Shown here: one piece after another, positions 52,200 through 60,884 of the stretch | Layout of the letters: each line of letters opens with the position of its first letter | Numbering within the stretch: position 1 is the stretch's first letter | Origin: Streptomyces griseoflavus | GTDB taxonomy: Bacteria; Actinomycetota; Actinomycetes; Streptomycetales; Streptomycetaceae | Assembly (NCBI RefSeq): GCF_014649995.1 | Contig: NZ_BMUC01000006.1 | Span: 103,601 to 167,600, forward strand | DNA: 64,000 bases | Direction of reading: 5' to 3' | Translations under genes and position numbers: made by a program | The notes under the pieces: model-generated | The model's input: only the letters and a program-made list of their open reading frames with translations | The model's database searches: none | What the model was told of the DNA's origin: nothing

Positions 52200-53188
52200 C
52201 GGAGGACCTCCGCGAGTTTGTCGACGGCGGCGACGACGTCGTACGGGGTGACCTCCTCCAGGCACGGGTGGCCCGGTACGGGGCACTGCCGGGCCCTGGT
52301 GCCGGCACACGGTGCCCGCTGGTCGCCGAGGAGTACGCAGGGCACGCCGTAGGGCCGCCAGCGTTCGGCGGGGACGACCGGGGAGAAGAGGGACACCACG
52401 GGGGTGCCGACGGCGGCGGCGAGGTGGGCGGGTCCGGTGTTGCCGGTGACCACGCAGTCGGCCCCGGCGAGCACCCCGGCCAGTTCGGCGGCGCCGGTGC
52501 GGCCGCCGAGGTCGACGGCGCGGCCGCCGGCCACGTACGCGGTCAGCTCCCGCTCCGCCGCGCCGCCGGTGACCACGACCCTGCGTCCGGCGGCGGCGAG
52601 TTCGCGCACCGTCTGCGCACACCGGCCGGGGCTCCAGGCGCGGGCGGGCACGCTGGCGCCCGGGTGGACGACGACGTATCCGGGAGGGCCGGTCAGCGCC
52701 TCGGCCGGGGGCGGCGGGAGCACCCGCAGCCGTGTGTCGCCGGGCCGGGGGAAGCCGGCCGCCTCGGCGAGGTCGAGGGCGGCCTCGGCCTCGTGGGCGT
52801 GCGGGGCCCGGTGGTGCCGTACGTCGAGCAGGGAGCCGGGGTAGTCCTCGCTGTCGGCGGCGATGAAGCGGACCCCGGCCAGGCGCAGCAGCAGGGCGGT
52901 CGGCAGGGGCGACTGATGGAAGGAGGTGAGGACGAGCGCGGCGTCGGCGTCGACGGCGGCGATCAGCGACTCGGTCGCCGCACGGCTGACCCGGGGCGGC
53001 TGGAACCCGGTCCAGGGGGAGTCCCAGACGAGCACCTCGTCGACGCCGGGAAGCAGCCGGGCGGCGGGTTCCCCGTGCGGCCCGCAGAGCAGGGTGACGT
53101 GGTCGGCCCGTTCGGCGACGGCCCGCACGGCGGGCCCGGCGAGCAGGACGTCGCCGAAGCTGTCGAGCCGGGTGACCAGGGCTTTCAC
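52196..53188 (-). CDS. GT9-family glycosyltransferase (heptosyltransferase-like), second copy
   Basis: A 330-residue GT9 protein starting MKALVTRLDSFGDVLLAGPAVRAV, the canonical RxxxFGDxLL entry of heptosyltransferases, with HPGASVPARAWSPGR and VVTGNTGPAHLAAAVG in the C-terminal lobe. It keeps the two catalytic lobes intact and is distinct from the preceding GT9 (about a third of the residues appear shared), so the operon encodes two successive transfers. The C-terminus adds a Cys-rich CAGTRARQCPVPGHPC segment, an oddity that may bind metal. Confidence 0.88.
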   Translation of the reverse strand: MKALVTRLDSFGDVLLAGPAVRAVAERADHVTLLCGPHGEPAARLLPGVDEVLVWDSPWTGFQPPRVSRAATESLIAAVDADAALVLTSFHQSPLPTALLLRLAGVRFIAADSEDYPGSLLDVRHHRAPHAHEAEAALDLAEAAGFPRPGDTRLRVLPPPPAEALTGPPGYVVVHPGASVPARAWSPGRCAQTVRELAAAGRRVVVTGGAAERELTAYVAGGRAVDLGGRTGAAELAGVLAGADCVVTGNTGPAHLAAAVGTPVVSLFSPVVPAERWRPYGVPCVLLGDQRAPCAGTRARQCPVPGHPCLEEVTPYDVVAAVDKLAEVLR

Positions 53189-54027
53189 GCGTCCCTCCCC
53201 TGCGGGGTGCGTACGTCGTGGGCCGGGAGGCGCGCGAGGCCGGCGGTGGGGCGCCCCTCCGGCGCGCGGGGCACGGTGCCGACGCTCACGTCCGGGTGCC
53301 GCGTCCGCGCCGGGCCGGCGCCGGAGCCGCCCGGGGCGGAGGCCGCCGCGCTGCGGTCAACGCCGCCGGTGGACCGCCCCGTCCGGTCGGCGGCGGGAGC
53401 GGACGGGCCGGGGCCGGTGGCAGGCCGGTCGTCGGGGGCGCCACGTCCCGGCGGCGGGTCCTGGCCGTGGGCGGCGGGGCGCGGGGAGTCCGGGACGCGG
53501 TCCCAGGGCGGGGTGCCGAGGAGCAGGCGTACCGCCGACGGGAGGTCCGGGGCGACATGGGGGGCCGCGGCCGTCTCCTCGGGGCGGGTCTGCGGGGTGG
53601 GGACGAGGATGCCGTGGGCGCCGGCCCGGCGGGCGGCCTCCACGTCGGCGCCGATGTCGCCGATGACGACGCAGTCGGCGGGGTCCGCGCCGATCCGGGC
53701 CGCCGCCCACAGCACCATGCCCGGCCGGGGTTTGCGGCAGGGGCAGCCGTCGTCGGGGCCGTGCGGGCACAAAGCCCACACGTCGAAGGGGCCGAGGAGT
53801 TCGTCGACGCGCCGGTTGACGCGGCGGGCGTCGGCCTCGGTGAGCAGCCCGCGGGCGATGCCGGACTGGTTGGTGACGACGCCGGTGCGGATGCCGTGGG
53901 CGCGCAGCGCGTCGAGTGCCGCGCGGGCGCCGTCGACGGGCCGTACGCGTGCCGGGTCGGCGTTGTAGGGGACGTCGTGGACCAGTGTGCCGTCGCGGTC
54001 GAAGAGGACCGCGTTCACCGGGCTCAC
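53185..54027 (-). CDS. HAD-IIIA phosphatase, GmhB-like (heptose bisphosphatase type), with long disordered tail
   Basis: A 280-residue protein. The HAD core (about 1-170) has the catalytic FDRDGT (Asp10, Asp12), TNQSGIARG, the GmhB-type zinc site CPHGPDDGCPC (Cys87, His89, Cys95, Cys97) followed by RKP, and the metal Asp pair GDIGAD (Asp124, Asp128). GmhB removes a phosphate from heptose 1,7-bisphosphate during ADP-heptose synthesis; histidinol phosphatase is the main alternative. Residues about 172-280 are a Pro/Gly/Ala/Arg-rich, probably disordered extension absent from GmhB. Confidence 0.85.
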   Translation of the reverse strand: MSPVNAVLFDRDGTLVHDVPYNADPARVRPVDGARAALDALRAHGIRTGVVTNQSGIARGLLTEADARRVNRRVDELLGPFDVWALCPHGPDDGCPCRKPRPGMVLWAAARIGADPADCVVIGDIGADVEAARRAGAHGILVPTPQTRPEETAAAPHVAPDLPSAVRLLLGTPPWDRVPDSPRPAAHGQDPPPGRGAPDDRPATGPGPSAPAADRTGRSTGGVDRSAAASAPGGSGAGPARTRHPDVSVGTVPRAPEGRPTAGLARLPAHDVRTPQGRDA

Positions 54028-55022
54028 CGGACCGCCGCCGGGCGGGCGGGGACGTCGCGGTGGCGCCAGGCCCCGGCCAGCCGGTGCCAGGTCGCGGCGG
54101 GCGGTATGGCCACGCTGGTGGCGAGGACCGTCGTCACCTCGTCGCGGGTGCGCGGTCCGGGTCCGATGCGGGCGCGGGCGAACTCGGCGGTTCCCGCGGC
54201 CCAGCCGAGCGCGCAGACGGTGGCCGCCCGGCGGTGTCCGGTCGCGCCGAGCACGCAGGCGGCGGTGCCGGCGGCGGTGATCGCGGCGTGCCGGCGGATC
54301 CGGCCGCGCGGTGCGACCGCCTTGTCCCACCAGTCCGGTCCGTGCAGCCGGCGCATCAGGGCGTCGTCGGCGTGGCCGCGCTGCTGCGCCACGGTCGCCC
54401 AGCGGGAGGCCGGCCGCACGGGGTGCAGGGTGGCGCGGCGGCCCCGGCGGATGCGCCAGCCCGCGTCGAGGAGGCGCAGTGCGAGGTCGGCGTCCTCGCG
54501 GGAGGCCCGGGAGAAGCGTTCGTCGAAGCCGCCTGCCCGCTTCAGTGCCTCGGTGCGGTAGGCCATGTCGGCGGTGGTCCAGCGGGCCCGGGCCAGCCCG
54601 TCGGTGCCGCGTTCCCAGTCGGTGGGGCGCCGCCCGCGGGGCAGCGGCACCGTGATGACGCCCTGCACGCCGGCCGTGTCGGGGGACGCCTCCCGGAGGT
54701 CCCGGACCAGTTCGGCGCACCAGTGCGGCCCGACCTGGACGTCGTCGTGGAGGAAGGCGACCCAGGGCGCGGTGACGGTGCGCAGCCCGCGGTTGCGCGC
54801 GGCGGCGGGCCCGCGGCCGCCGCCGGCCAGGACGGTGGTGCGCTCCCGCAGGTCGCCCAGTACGCTCAGCGCGTGGCCCATCGCCTCCGGTGAGGGGTCG
54901 GGCCGGTCGTCCACGAGGACGATCGCGTCCGGACGCGGCCCGTTCGCCGCGGCCAGGGCGGCGAGGCAGTCGGGGAGGGTGTCCCGCACCAGGGTGGGGA
55001 TCACGACGGCGTACGAGGTCAC
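54024..55022 (-). CDS. Glycosyltransferase family 2 (first gene of the GT operon)
   Basis: A 332-residue GT-A enzyme with SYAVVIPTLVRDTLPDCL at the N-terminus, the nucleotide Asp loop AIVLVDDRPDPSP, a metal motif FLHDDVQ and an acceptor-side GGFDERFSRASREDAD. The C-terminal ~100 residues contain Ala-rich, moderately hydrophobic helices that could attach it to the membrane. GTG at 55022 has a GGGGGAGGG site 7-8 bases upstream, supporting it as the operon's first start. Five downstream genes follow with four-base overlaps. Confidence 0.89.
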   Translation of the reverse strand: MTSYAVVIPTLVRDTLPDCLAALAAANGPRPDAIVLVDDRPDPSPEAMGHALSVLGDLRERTTVLAGGGRGPAAARNRGLRTVTAPWVAFLHDDVQVGPHWCAELVRDLREASPDTAGVQGVITVPLPRGRRPTDWERGTDGLARARWTTADMAYRTEALKRAGGFDERFSRASREDADLALRLLDAGWRIRRGRRATLHPVRPASRWATVAQQRGHADDALMRRLHGPDWWDKAVAPRGRIRRHAAITAAGTAACVLGATGHRRAATVCALGWAAGTAEFARARIGPGPRTRDEVTTVLATSVAIPPAATWHRLAGAWRHRDVPARPAAVR

Positions 55023-55264
55023 GCGAACGCCCTCCCCCGGACTCTGGTACCAAGGCTGCGCATCGGGGCTGTGCTCCGTCCCTGAGAGGCGTGAGGAACT
55101 ACCGGGACGCGGGTGCCGCATTCGCGGTTGTCTCAAACACTTGGACACAGCTTGTCCCACTACGACCGGACAGGGGACTTTTCCGGGCCGATCAGGTCAC
55201 CGCCGCCCGCACCCCGTGACGACTCTCACACGCCCGGGCCGACCGGCACACGGGCACGCGAATC

Positions 55265-55302
55265 GGACTATACGTGCCGTGTATAGACAATTTGTATAGT
55301 CC
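55265..55302 (+). promoter_or_regulatory. Palindromic operator and leaderless promoter of the deacetylase gene
   Basis: GGACTATAC (55265-55273) and GTATAGTCC (55294-55302) form a 9-bp inverted repeat with a third GTATAG at 55281. TATAGT (55295-55300) ends 6 bases before the ATG at 55307, as in leaderless promoters. Confidence 0.6.
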
Positions 55303-55306
55303 GGCC

Positions 55307-56083
55307 ATGCCTTTTCTGACCAGGAAGATGAGAAGACCGGGCTCCGGGTTCCGGGGGGTGTCGGCACTGGCCGCGGTCGCGGCGCTGACGCTGCCGCTCG
55401 GCGGCTGCACGCAGGTGGAGACGACCGCGCCCAGCGCCGTCCGCACCACCGACGTCCGGGCCCGCTTCGGCACCGTCGACTGCCGCGAGGTCAAGTGCGT
55501 CGCGCTCACCTTCGACGCCGGCCCCAGCCGGAACTCCGCCCGGCTGCTGGACATCCTGAAGGACGAACAGGTCCCGGCGACCTTCTTCCTCCTGGGCAGA
55601 CGGCACATCGACACGTACCCGGAGCTGGTGCGACGGATGGCCGACGAGGGTCACGAGGTGGCCAGCCACACCTGGACCCACCGCATCCTGACGGAGCTGG
55701 AACCGGGCGAGATACGCGAGGAACTCCGGCGCACCAACGAGGAGATAGAACGCCTCACCGGCCGCCGCCCCACCCTGATGCGCCCGCCCCAGGGCCGGAC
55801 GAACGACACCGTGCAGGGCATCAGCCGCGAGCTGGGCCTCGCGGAGGTCCTGTGGAGCGTGACGGCGAAGGACTACCGGACCACCGACTCCGGCCTGATC
55901 ACCCGCCGCGTCCTCGACCAGGCCTCCCGCGACGGCATCATCCTGCTCCACGACCTCTACGACGGGACCGTCCCCGCCGTGCCCGGCATCATCGACGGGC
56001 TGAGGAAGCGGGGCTTCGTGTTCGTGACGGTGCCGCAGCTCCTCGCCCCCGGCAGGGCCGAGCCGGGCAAGGTGTACCGGTGA
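55307..56083 (+). CDS. Secreted/lipoprotein polysaccharide deacetylase (CE4, NodB domain)
   Basis: A 258-residue N-deacetylase acting on peptidoglycan or a surface glycan. The signal ends in a lipobox LPLGGC (Cys34), so it is probably a lipoprotein. NodB motifs: TFDAGP (Asp70, with Ala where TFDDGP usually has the second Asp), HxxxH metal ligands His121/His125 in SHTWTH, RPPQGR (Gln replacing the usual Tyr) and ILLHD near 214. The changed motifs 1 and 3 occur in some active Gram-positive members but may alter metal binding. ATG at 55307 fits the leaderless promoter. Confidence 0.87.
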   Translation: MPFLTRKMRRPGSGFRGVSALAAVAALTLPLGGCTQVETTAPSAVRTTDVRARFGTVDCREVKCVALTFDAGPSRNSARLLDILKDEQVPATFFLLGRRHIDTYPELVRRMADEGHEVASHTWTHRILTELEPGEIREELRRTNEEIERLTGRRPTLMRPPQGRTNDTVQGISRELGLAEVLWSVTAKDYRTTDSGLITRRVLDQASRDGIILLHDLYDGTVPAVPGIIDGLRKRGFVFVTVPQLLAPGRAEPGKVYR

Positions 56084-56175
56084 GGGAACGGGCGCGGGGC
56101 GCCGGCGACTGCGCCGGACGGGTGAGCGACCGCCGGGCGTGCCACCGCGCCGCCGGGATTTCCTAGGATTCCCCC

Positions 56176-56616
56176 GTGGCCACCTTCCAGCTCCGGCGCA
56201 CGGCGCCCCTCCCGCCCGACGAGGCCTGGCGCAGGCTCACGACGTGGCCCCGCCACGGCGACGTGGTGCCGATGACCCGGGTCACGGTGACCACTCCCCC
56301 GCCCACCGGTGAGGGCACCGTGTTCGTCGCCCGCACGGGTCTGGGCCCGCTCGCCTTCGACGACCCGATGGAGGTGACGGTGTGGCGGCCCCCGGCAGGC
56401 GACGCCCCGGGGCTGTGCCGCCTGGAGAAGCGGGGCCGGGTCGTCACCGGCTGGGCCGAGATCGAGGTGCGGCCGGGCCCCGGCGGGCGGGCGCGGGTGG
56501 TGTGGCGGGAGGACATCCGGGTCCGCTTCCTGCCCGCCTTCGGCGACGCCGCACTGGCCCGGGCGGGCCGCCACGTCTTCGGCCGCGCGGTGAACCGGCT
56601 GCTGCGCCGGGCGTGA
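56176..56616 (+). CDS. SRPBCC (START-like) family protein
   Basis: A 146-residue protein with the helix-grip/START-like pattern: an N-terminal strand FQLRRTAPLPPDEAWRRLT, alternating short strands through the middle and a long C-terminal helix (LARAGRHVFGRAVNRLLRRA). Such folds bind hydrophobic ligands, as in polyketide cyclases, but many have no known function. GTG at 56176. It is a single gene between the deacetylase and the convergent XdhC gene, with no evident link to either. Confidence 0.85.
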   Translation: MATFQLRRTAPLPPDEAWRRLTTWPRHGDVVPMTRVTVTTPPPTGEGTVFVARTGLGPLAFDDPMEVTVWRPPAGDAPGLCRLEKRGRVVTGWAEIEVRPGPGGRARVVWREDIRVRFLPAFGDAALARAGRHVFGRAVNRLLRRA

Positions 56617-56691
56617 ACCGGCACCCCAGGTCGGCGCCCCCCACGCGTTGCGGCGATCGCGTCCTCGGCGCCCACCGGCCCGGGAACGCCG

Positions 56692-57861
56692 TCAGGCAGG
56701 ACGTTCCCCACTGAACCCGTCGCACCACGACGGCTCGGGCACGCCCGGGTCGTCGTGGTGGATCGGGGTGTGGGCGCCGGTGAGGGAGGTGCCGCTGCCG
56801 CCGCGACGGTTCGCGACGATCTCCGCGGCGATGGACAGCGCCGTCTCCTCCGGCGTACGGGCGCCCAGGTCCAGGCCGATGGGCGACCTGAGGCGGGCCA
56901 GTTCCCGGTCCGTCACGCCGACCTCGCGCAGCCGGGCGGTACGGTCCAGGTGGGTGCGGCGGGAGCCCATCGCGCCGACGTAGGCGACCGGCAGGCGCAG
57001 GGCGAGCTTCAGCAGCGGTACGTCGAACTTGGCGTCGTGGGTCAGGACGCACAGGACCGTACGGGCGTCGACGGAGGTGCGCTCCAGGTAGGTGTGCGGC
57101 CACTCCACGACGATCTCGTCGGCCTCGGGGAAGCGGGCCCGGGTGGCGAACACGGGGCGCGCGTCGCACACCGTGACGTGGTGGCCGAGGAACTTGCCGA
57201 CCCGTACCAGCGCCGCCGCGAAGTCGATCGCGCCGAAGACGATCATCCGGGGCGGGGGGACGGAGGACTCGACCAGGACGGTGAGCGGTGCTCCGCGGCG
57301 CGCGTCCCGCTCCCCGATCTCCAGGGTGCCGGTGCGGCCCGCGTCCAGGAGCGCGCCCGCCTCGGCCGCCACCGTACGGTCCAGTTCCGGGCGGTCACCG
57401 AAGCCGCCCTCGTACGAGCCGTCGGGGCGCAGGGTCAGCGCGCGGCGCGTCAGTTCCGCCGGGCCGCCCACGATCCGGGCCACCGCCACCGCCTCCCCCC
57501 GCGCCGCCCCGGTCAGGGCGGCCGCCAGCACCGGGCGGGCGGGGTCCGCCGCCCGTACCGGAGTGACCAGGACGTCGATGACGCCGCCGCAGGTCAGGCC
57601 GACGGCGAAGGCGTCCTCGTCGCTGTAGCCGAAGCGTTGAAGGACGACGTCGCCGTCCCTCAGCGCCTGCTCGCACAGCTCGTAGACCGCGCCCTCCACG
57701 CAACCGCCGGAGACCGAGCCGACGGCCGTGCCGTCGGTGTCGACCGCGAGCGCGGCGCCCGGTGGGCGGGGCGCGCTGCCGACGGCCGCCACGACGGTGG
57801 CGACCGCGAAGTCACGGCCCTGCCCGACCCACCGGTTCAGCTCCTCGGCGATGTCCAGCAT
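56692..57861 (-). CDS. xdhC: XdhC/CoxI-family molybdoenzyme maturation factor
   Basis: A 389-residue XdhC-type protein. The N-terminal CoxI region starts MLDIAEELNRWVGQGRDFAVATVV and has the conserved GSVSGGCVEGAV, where the Cys binds the Mo cofactor; the C-terminal Rossmann-like domain has VFGAIDFAAALVRVGKFLGH. XdhC proteins sulfurate the cofactor and insert it into xanthine dehydrogenase. It is the last gene of the locus, 63 bases after the Mo subunit stop. The MobA-like protein at 16709 may supply the nucleotide-loaded cofactor. Confidence 0.93.
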   Translation of the reverse strand: MLDIAEELNRWVGQGRDFAVATVVAAVGSAPRPPGAALAVDTDGTAVGSVSGGCVEGAVYELCEQALRDGDVVLQRFGYSDEDAFAVGLTCGGVIDVLVTPVRAADPARPVLAAALTGAARGEAVAVARIVGGPAELTRRALTLRPDGSYEGGFGDRPELDRTVAAEAGALLDAGRTGTLEIGERDARRGAPLTVLVESSVPPPRMIVFGAIDFAAALVRVGKFLGHHVTVCDARPVFATRARFPEADEIVVEWPHTYLERTSVDARTVLCVLTHDAKFDVPLLKLALRLPVAYVGAMGSRRTHLDRTARLREVGVTDRELARLRSPIGLDLGARTPEETALSIAAEIVANRRGGSGTSLTGAHTPIHHDDPGVPEPSWCDGFSGERPA

Positions 57862-57924
57862 GTCTCGCTCTCCTCGGCTCGGACGGCACTGGGGGAGGCA
57901 CGACTGCCCGCGACGGCCGGGGGC

Positions 57925-60345
57925 TCACCCCGTGCCCGTGAGATGTTCCGGGCGGACCGGGGTCCTGTCCAGTGCCAGGCCCGTGGCGTCGCGGACGGCT
58001 GCCAGGACCGCCGGCGTGGACGACAGGGTGGGCGCTTCGCCGACGCCGCGCACACCGTACGGGGCGTGGTCGTCGGCGAGTTCGAGCATGTCGACGGGGA
58101 TGGTGGGCGTGTCGAGGATGGTGGGGATGAGGTAGTCGGTGAAGGACGGGTTGCGCACCCTGGCGGTTCTCGGGTCGACGACGATCTCCTCCATGACCGC
58201 CATGCCCAGGCCCTGGGCGGTGCCGCCCTGGATCTGGCCGATCACGGACAGCGGGTTGAGCGCCTTGCCGACGTCCTGCGCGCAGGCCAGTTCGACGACC
58301 TTGACCAGGCCGAGTTCGGTGTCGACCTCGACGACGGCCCGGTGCGCGGCGAAGGAGTACTGGACGTGGCCGTTGCCCTGGCCGGTGCGCGGGTCGAAAG
58401 GTTCGGTCGGCCGGTGCCGCCACTCCCGCTCGACCTCGACGGCCTCCTCGCCGAGGACGTCCGCCAGGCCGGCGAGCACCTCGCCGCCGTCGGTGACGAC
58501 CTTGCCGCCCTCCAGGAGCAGTTCGGCACTCGCCCAGGCCGGGTGGTACGACCCGAATCTGCGCCGGCCGAGTTCCAGCACCCGCTCACGGACCAGTTCG
58601 CAGGCGTGCCGGACCGCGCCGCCGGTGACGTACGTCTGCCGGGAAGCCGACGTCGAACCGGCCGACCCCACCCGGGTGTCGGCGGGACGGATCGTCACCC
58701 GTGCGACGCCCAGCTCGGTGCGCGCGATCTGGGCGTGGACGGTGACGCCGCCCTGGCCGACCTCCGCCATCGCGGTGTGCACGGTGGCGACCGGCTCACC
58801 GCCCACGACCTCCATGCGGACGCGGGCGGTGGAGTAGTCGTCGAAGCCCTCGGAGAAGCCGACGTTCTTGATGCCGACCGCGTAGCCGACACCGCGTACG
58901 ACGCCCTCGCCGTGCGTGGTGTTGGACAGGCCGCCCGGCAGCCGGCGCACGTCGGCGCCCTCGCTGGACTCCCACTGGCGCTCCGGCGGCATGGGCATCG
59001 CCTTGACGCGGCGCAGGAGCTCGGCGACCGGCGCCGGTGAGTCGACGGCCTGTCCGGTGGGCAGGAGCGAGCCCTGTTCCATGGCGTTGAGCTGTCTGAA
59101 CTCCACCGGGTCCATGCCGAGCCGGGCCGCCAGCCGGTCCATCTGCGCCTCGTAGGCGAAGCACGCCTGGACCGCGCCGAAGCCGCGCATGGCGCCGCAG
59201 GGCGGGTTGTTGGTGTAGAGGGCGATGGCCTCGATGTCGACGTCGTCGACGACGTACGGACCGATGCCGAGGGAGGAAGCGTTGCCGACCACGGCCGGGG
59301 AGGCGGAGGCGTACGCGCCGCCGTCGAGGACGATGCGGCACTTGACGTGGGTGAGCCTGCCGTCCGCCGTGGCGCCGTGCTCGTAGGACAGCTTGGCCGG
59401 GTGGCGGTGGACATGGCCGAAGAAGGACTCGAACCGGTTGTAGACGATCTTGACGGGTCTGCCGGTGCGCAGGGCGAGCAGACAGGCGTGGATCTGCATG
59501 GACAGGTCCTCGCGTCCGCCGAACGCGCCGCCGACGCCGGCCAGCGTCATCCGCACCTTGTCCTCGGGCAGGCCGAGCACGGGCGCCATCTGGCGCAGGT
59601 CCGAGTGGAGCCACTGGGTGGCGATGTAGAGGTGGACGCCACCGTCCTCCTCGGGAACGGCGAGACCGGACTCGGGGCCGAGGAAGGCCTGGTCCTGCAT
59701 GCCGAAGGTGTACTCGCCCTCGACGATCACGTCCGCGCGCTCCCGCGCGGACGTCACGTCGCCGCGCACGATGGGCTGCCGGTGGACGACGTTGGGGTGC
59801 GGGACGTGGCCGACGGTGGGGGTCCCCCCGGTCGAACGAAGCTGAGACTGGAGGAGGTCGTCGCGGTGCTCGTGGACCAGGGGCGCGTCCGGGGCGAGGG
59901 CGGAGGCCTCGTCGGTGACGACGGGCAGTTCGCGGTACTCGACCCGGATCCTGGCGGCGGCGCGGCGGGCGGTCTCCGGGTGGTCGGCGGCGACGATCGC
60001 GACGGGTTCGCCGTGGTGGCGGACCTTGCCGTGGGCGAGGACGGGGGTGTCCTGGATCTCCAGGCCGTAGTGCCTCACCCCGGTCGGCAGGTCGTCGTAG
60101 GTCATGACGGCGTACACACCGGGCACGGCGAGTGCCTGGCTCGTGTCGATGGACACGATCTCGGCGTGGGCGACGGTGGAGCGCAGGATCTGGCCCCAGA
60201 GCATGTCCTCGTGCCACAGGTCGGAGGAGTACGCGAACTCGCCGGTGACCTTCAGGATGCCGTCCGGGCGGAGGGTGGACTCGCCGATGCCGCCCCTGGT
60301 GCCCGAGCCCTGGGTGATCTTGGTGGGAACACCGTTCGTCGGCAT
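57925..60345 (-). CDS. pucD: Xanthine dehydrogenase, molybdopterin-binding subunit
   Basis: An 806-residue catalytic subunit oxidising hypoxanthine and xanthine to urate. The N-terminal a/b domain (VTGEFAYSSDLWHEDMLWGQ) and the long Mo-binding C-terminal region are present; the active-site Glu is in VRGVGEAPTL near residue 770, with a Gln-containing GQGGVTVH segment and GGAFGGRED lining the cofactor. The length is normal for bacterial three-subunit enzymes. The start ATG follows the FeS-subunit stop by 2 bases. Confidence 0.95.
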   Translation of the reverse strand: MPTNGVPTKITQGSGTRGGIGESTLRPDGILKVTGEFAYSSDLWHEDMLWGQILRSTVAHAEIVSIDTSQALAVPGVYAVMTYDDLPTGVRHYGLEIQDTPVLAHGKVRHHGEPVAIVAADHPETARRAAARIRVEYRELPVVTDEASALAPDAPLVHEHRDDLLQSQLRSTGGTPTVGHVPHPNVVHRQPIVRGDVTSARERADVIVEGEYTFGMQDQAFLGPESGLAVPEEDGGVHLYIATQWLHSDLRQMAPVLGLPEDKVRMTLAGVGGAFGGREDLSMQIHACLLALRTGRPVKIVYNRFESFFGHVHRHPAKLSYEHGATADGRLTHVKCRIVLDGGAYASASPAVVGNASSLGIGPYVVDDVDIEAIALYTNNPPCGAMRGFGAVQACFAYEAQMDRLAARLGMDPVEFRQLNAMEQGSLLPTGQAVDSPAPVAELLRRVKAMPMPPERQWESSEGADVRRLPGGLSNTTHGEGVVRGVGYAVGIKNVGFSEGFDDYSTARVRMEVVGGEPVATVHTAMAEVGQGGVTVHAQIARTELGVARVTIRPADTRVGSAGSTSASRQTYVTGGAVRHACELVRERVLELGRRRFGSYHPAWASAELLLEGGKVVTDGGEVLAGLADVLGEEAVEVEREWRHRPTEPFDPRTGQGNGHVQYSFAAHRAVVEVDTELGLVKVVELACAQDVGKALNPLSVIGQIQGGTAQGLGMAVMEEIVVDPRTARVRNPSFTDYLIPTILDTPTIPVDMLELADDHAPYGVRGVGEAPTLSSTPAVLAAVRDATGLALDRTPVRPEHLTGTG

Positions 60346-60347
60346 GC

Positions 60348-60884
60348 TCAGCCCTCCTCGGACTGGCGGGCGGCCGCCAGCCGGACCGCGTCCATGATCT
60401 TCTCGTAGCCGGTGCAGCGGCACAGGTTGCCGGACAGGGCCTCGCGGATGTCCGCGTCGGTCGGGTCGGGGTTGCGCTCCAGCATCTCGTCGGCGGCGAC
60501 CAGCAGCCCGGGGGTGCAGAAGCCGCACTGCACGGCGCCGGCGTCGAGGAACGCCTGCTGGATCGGGGCCAGTGCGCCGCCCTCACCGGTCCGCGAGCCG
60601 GTGCCCGTGACCTCCGGTGAGCCGCCGGAGCGCTGCCGGGCGAAGTCCGCCAGGCCCTCCACGGTGACGACGTCGCGGCCCTGGACCTGACCGGCGGCGA
60701 CGAGACACGCGCACACGGGCACGCCGTCGAGCCGCACGGTGCACGAGCCGCACTCGCCCTGTTCGCAGGCGTTCTTGGATCCGGGCAGGCCGAGCCGCTC
60801 GCGCAGCACGTACAGCAGGGACTCGCCCTCCCAGACGTCGTCGGCCTCCTGGGGGCGTCCGTTGACGGTGAAGTCGATGCGCAT
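60348..60884 (-). CDS. pucE: Xanthine dehydrogenase, [2Fe-2S] subunit
   Basis: A 178-residue electron-transfer subunit with two [2Fe-2S] clusters: Cys40, 45, 48 and 60 ([11 protein letters not shown]...CAC), the plant-ferredoxin-type cluster, and Cys120, 123, 155 and 157 (CGFC...CRC) of the second, the alpha-helical domain. Between them is an unusual Ser/Gly/Glu-rich linker (about 82-105) longer than in most relatives. The ATG overlaps the FAD-subunit stop by one base (TAATG). Confidence 0.94.
   Translation of the reverse strand: MRIDFTVNGRPQEADDVWEGESLLYVLRERLGLPGSKNACEQGECGSCTVRLDGVPVCACLVAAGQVQGRDVVTVEGLADFARQRSGGSPEVTGTGSRTGEGGALAPIQQAFLDAGAVQCGFCTPGLLVAADEMLERNPDPTDADIREALSGNLCRCTGYEKIMDAVRLAAARQSEEG

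Noticed and set aside
56102-56117. CCGGCG-ACTG-CGCCGG hairpin after the deacetylase gene
   Set aside because: The stem is only 6 bp in very GC-rich DNA and could be chance; not called a terminator.
56755-59040. A 761-codon plus-strand frame
   Set aside because: It is antisense to xdhC and the xanthine dehydrogenase Mo subunit.
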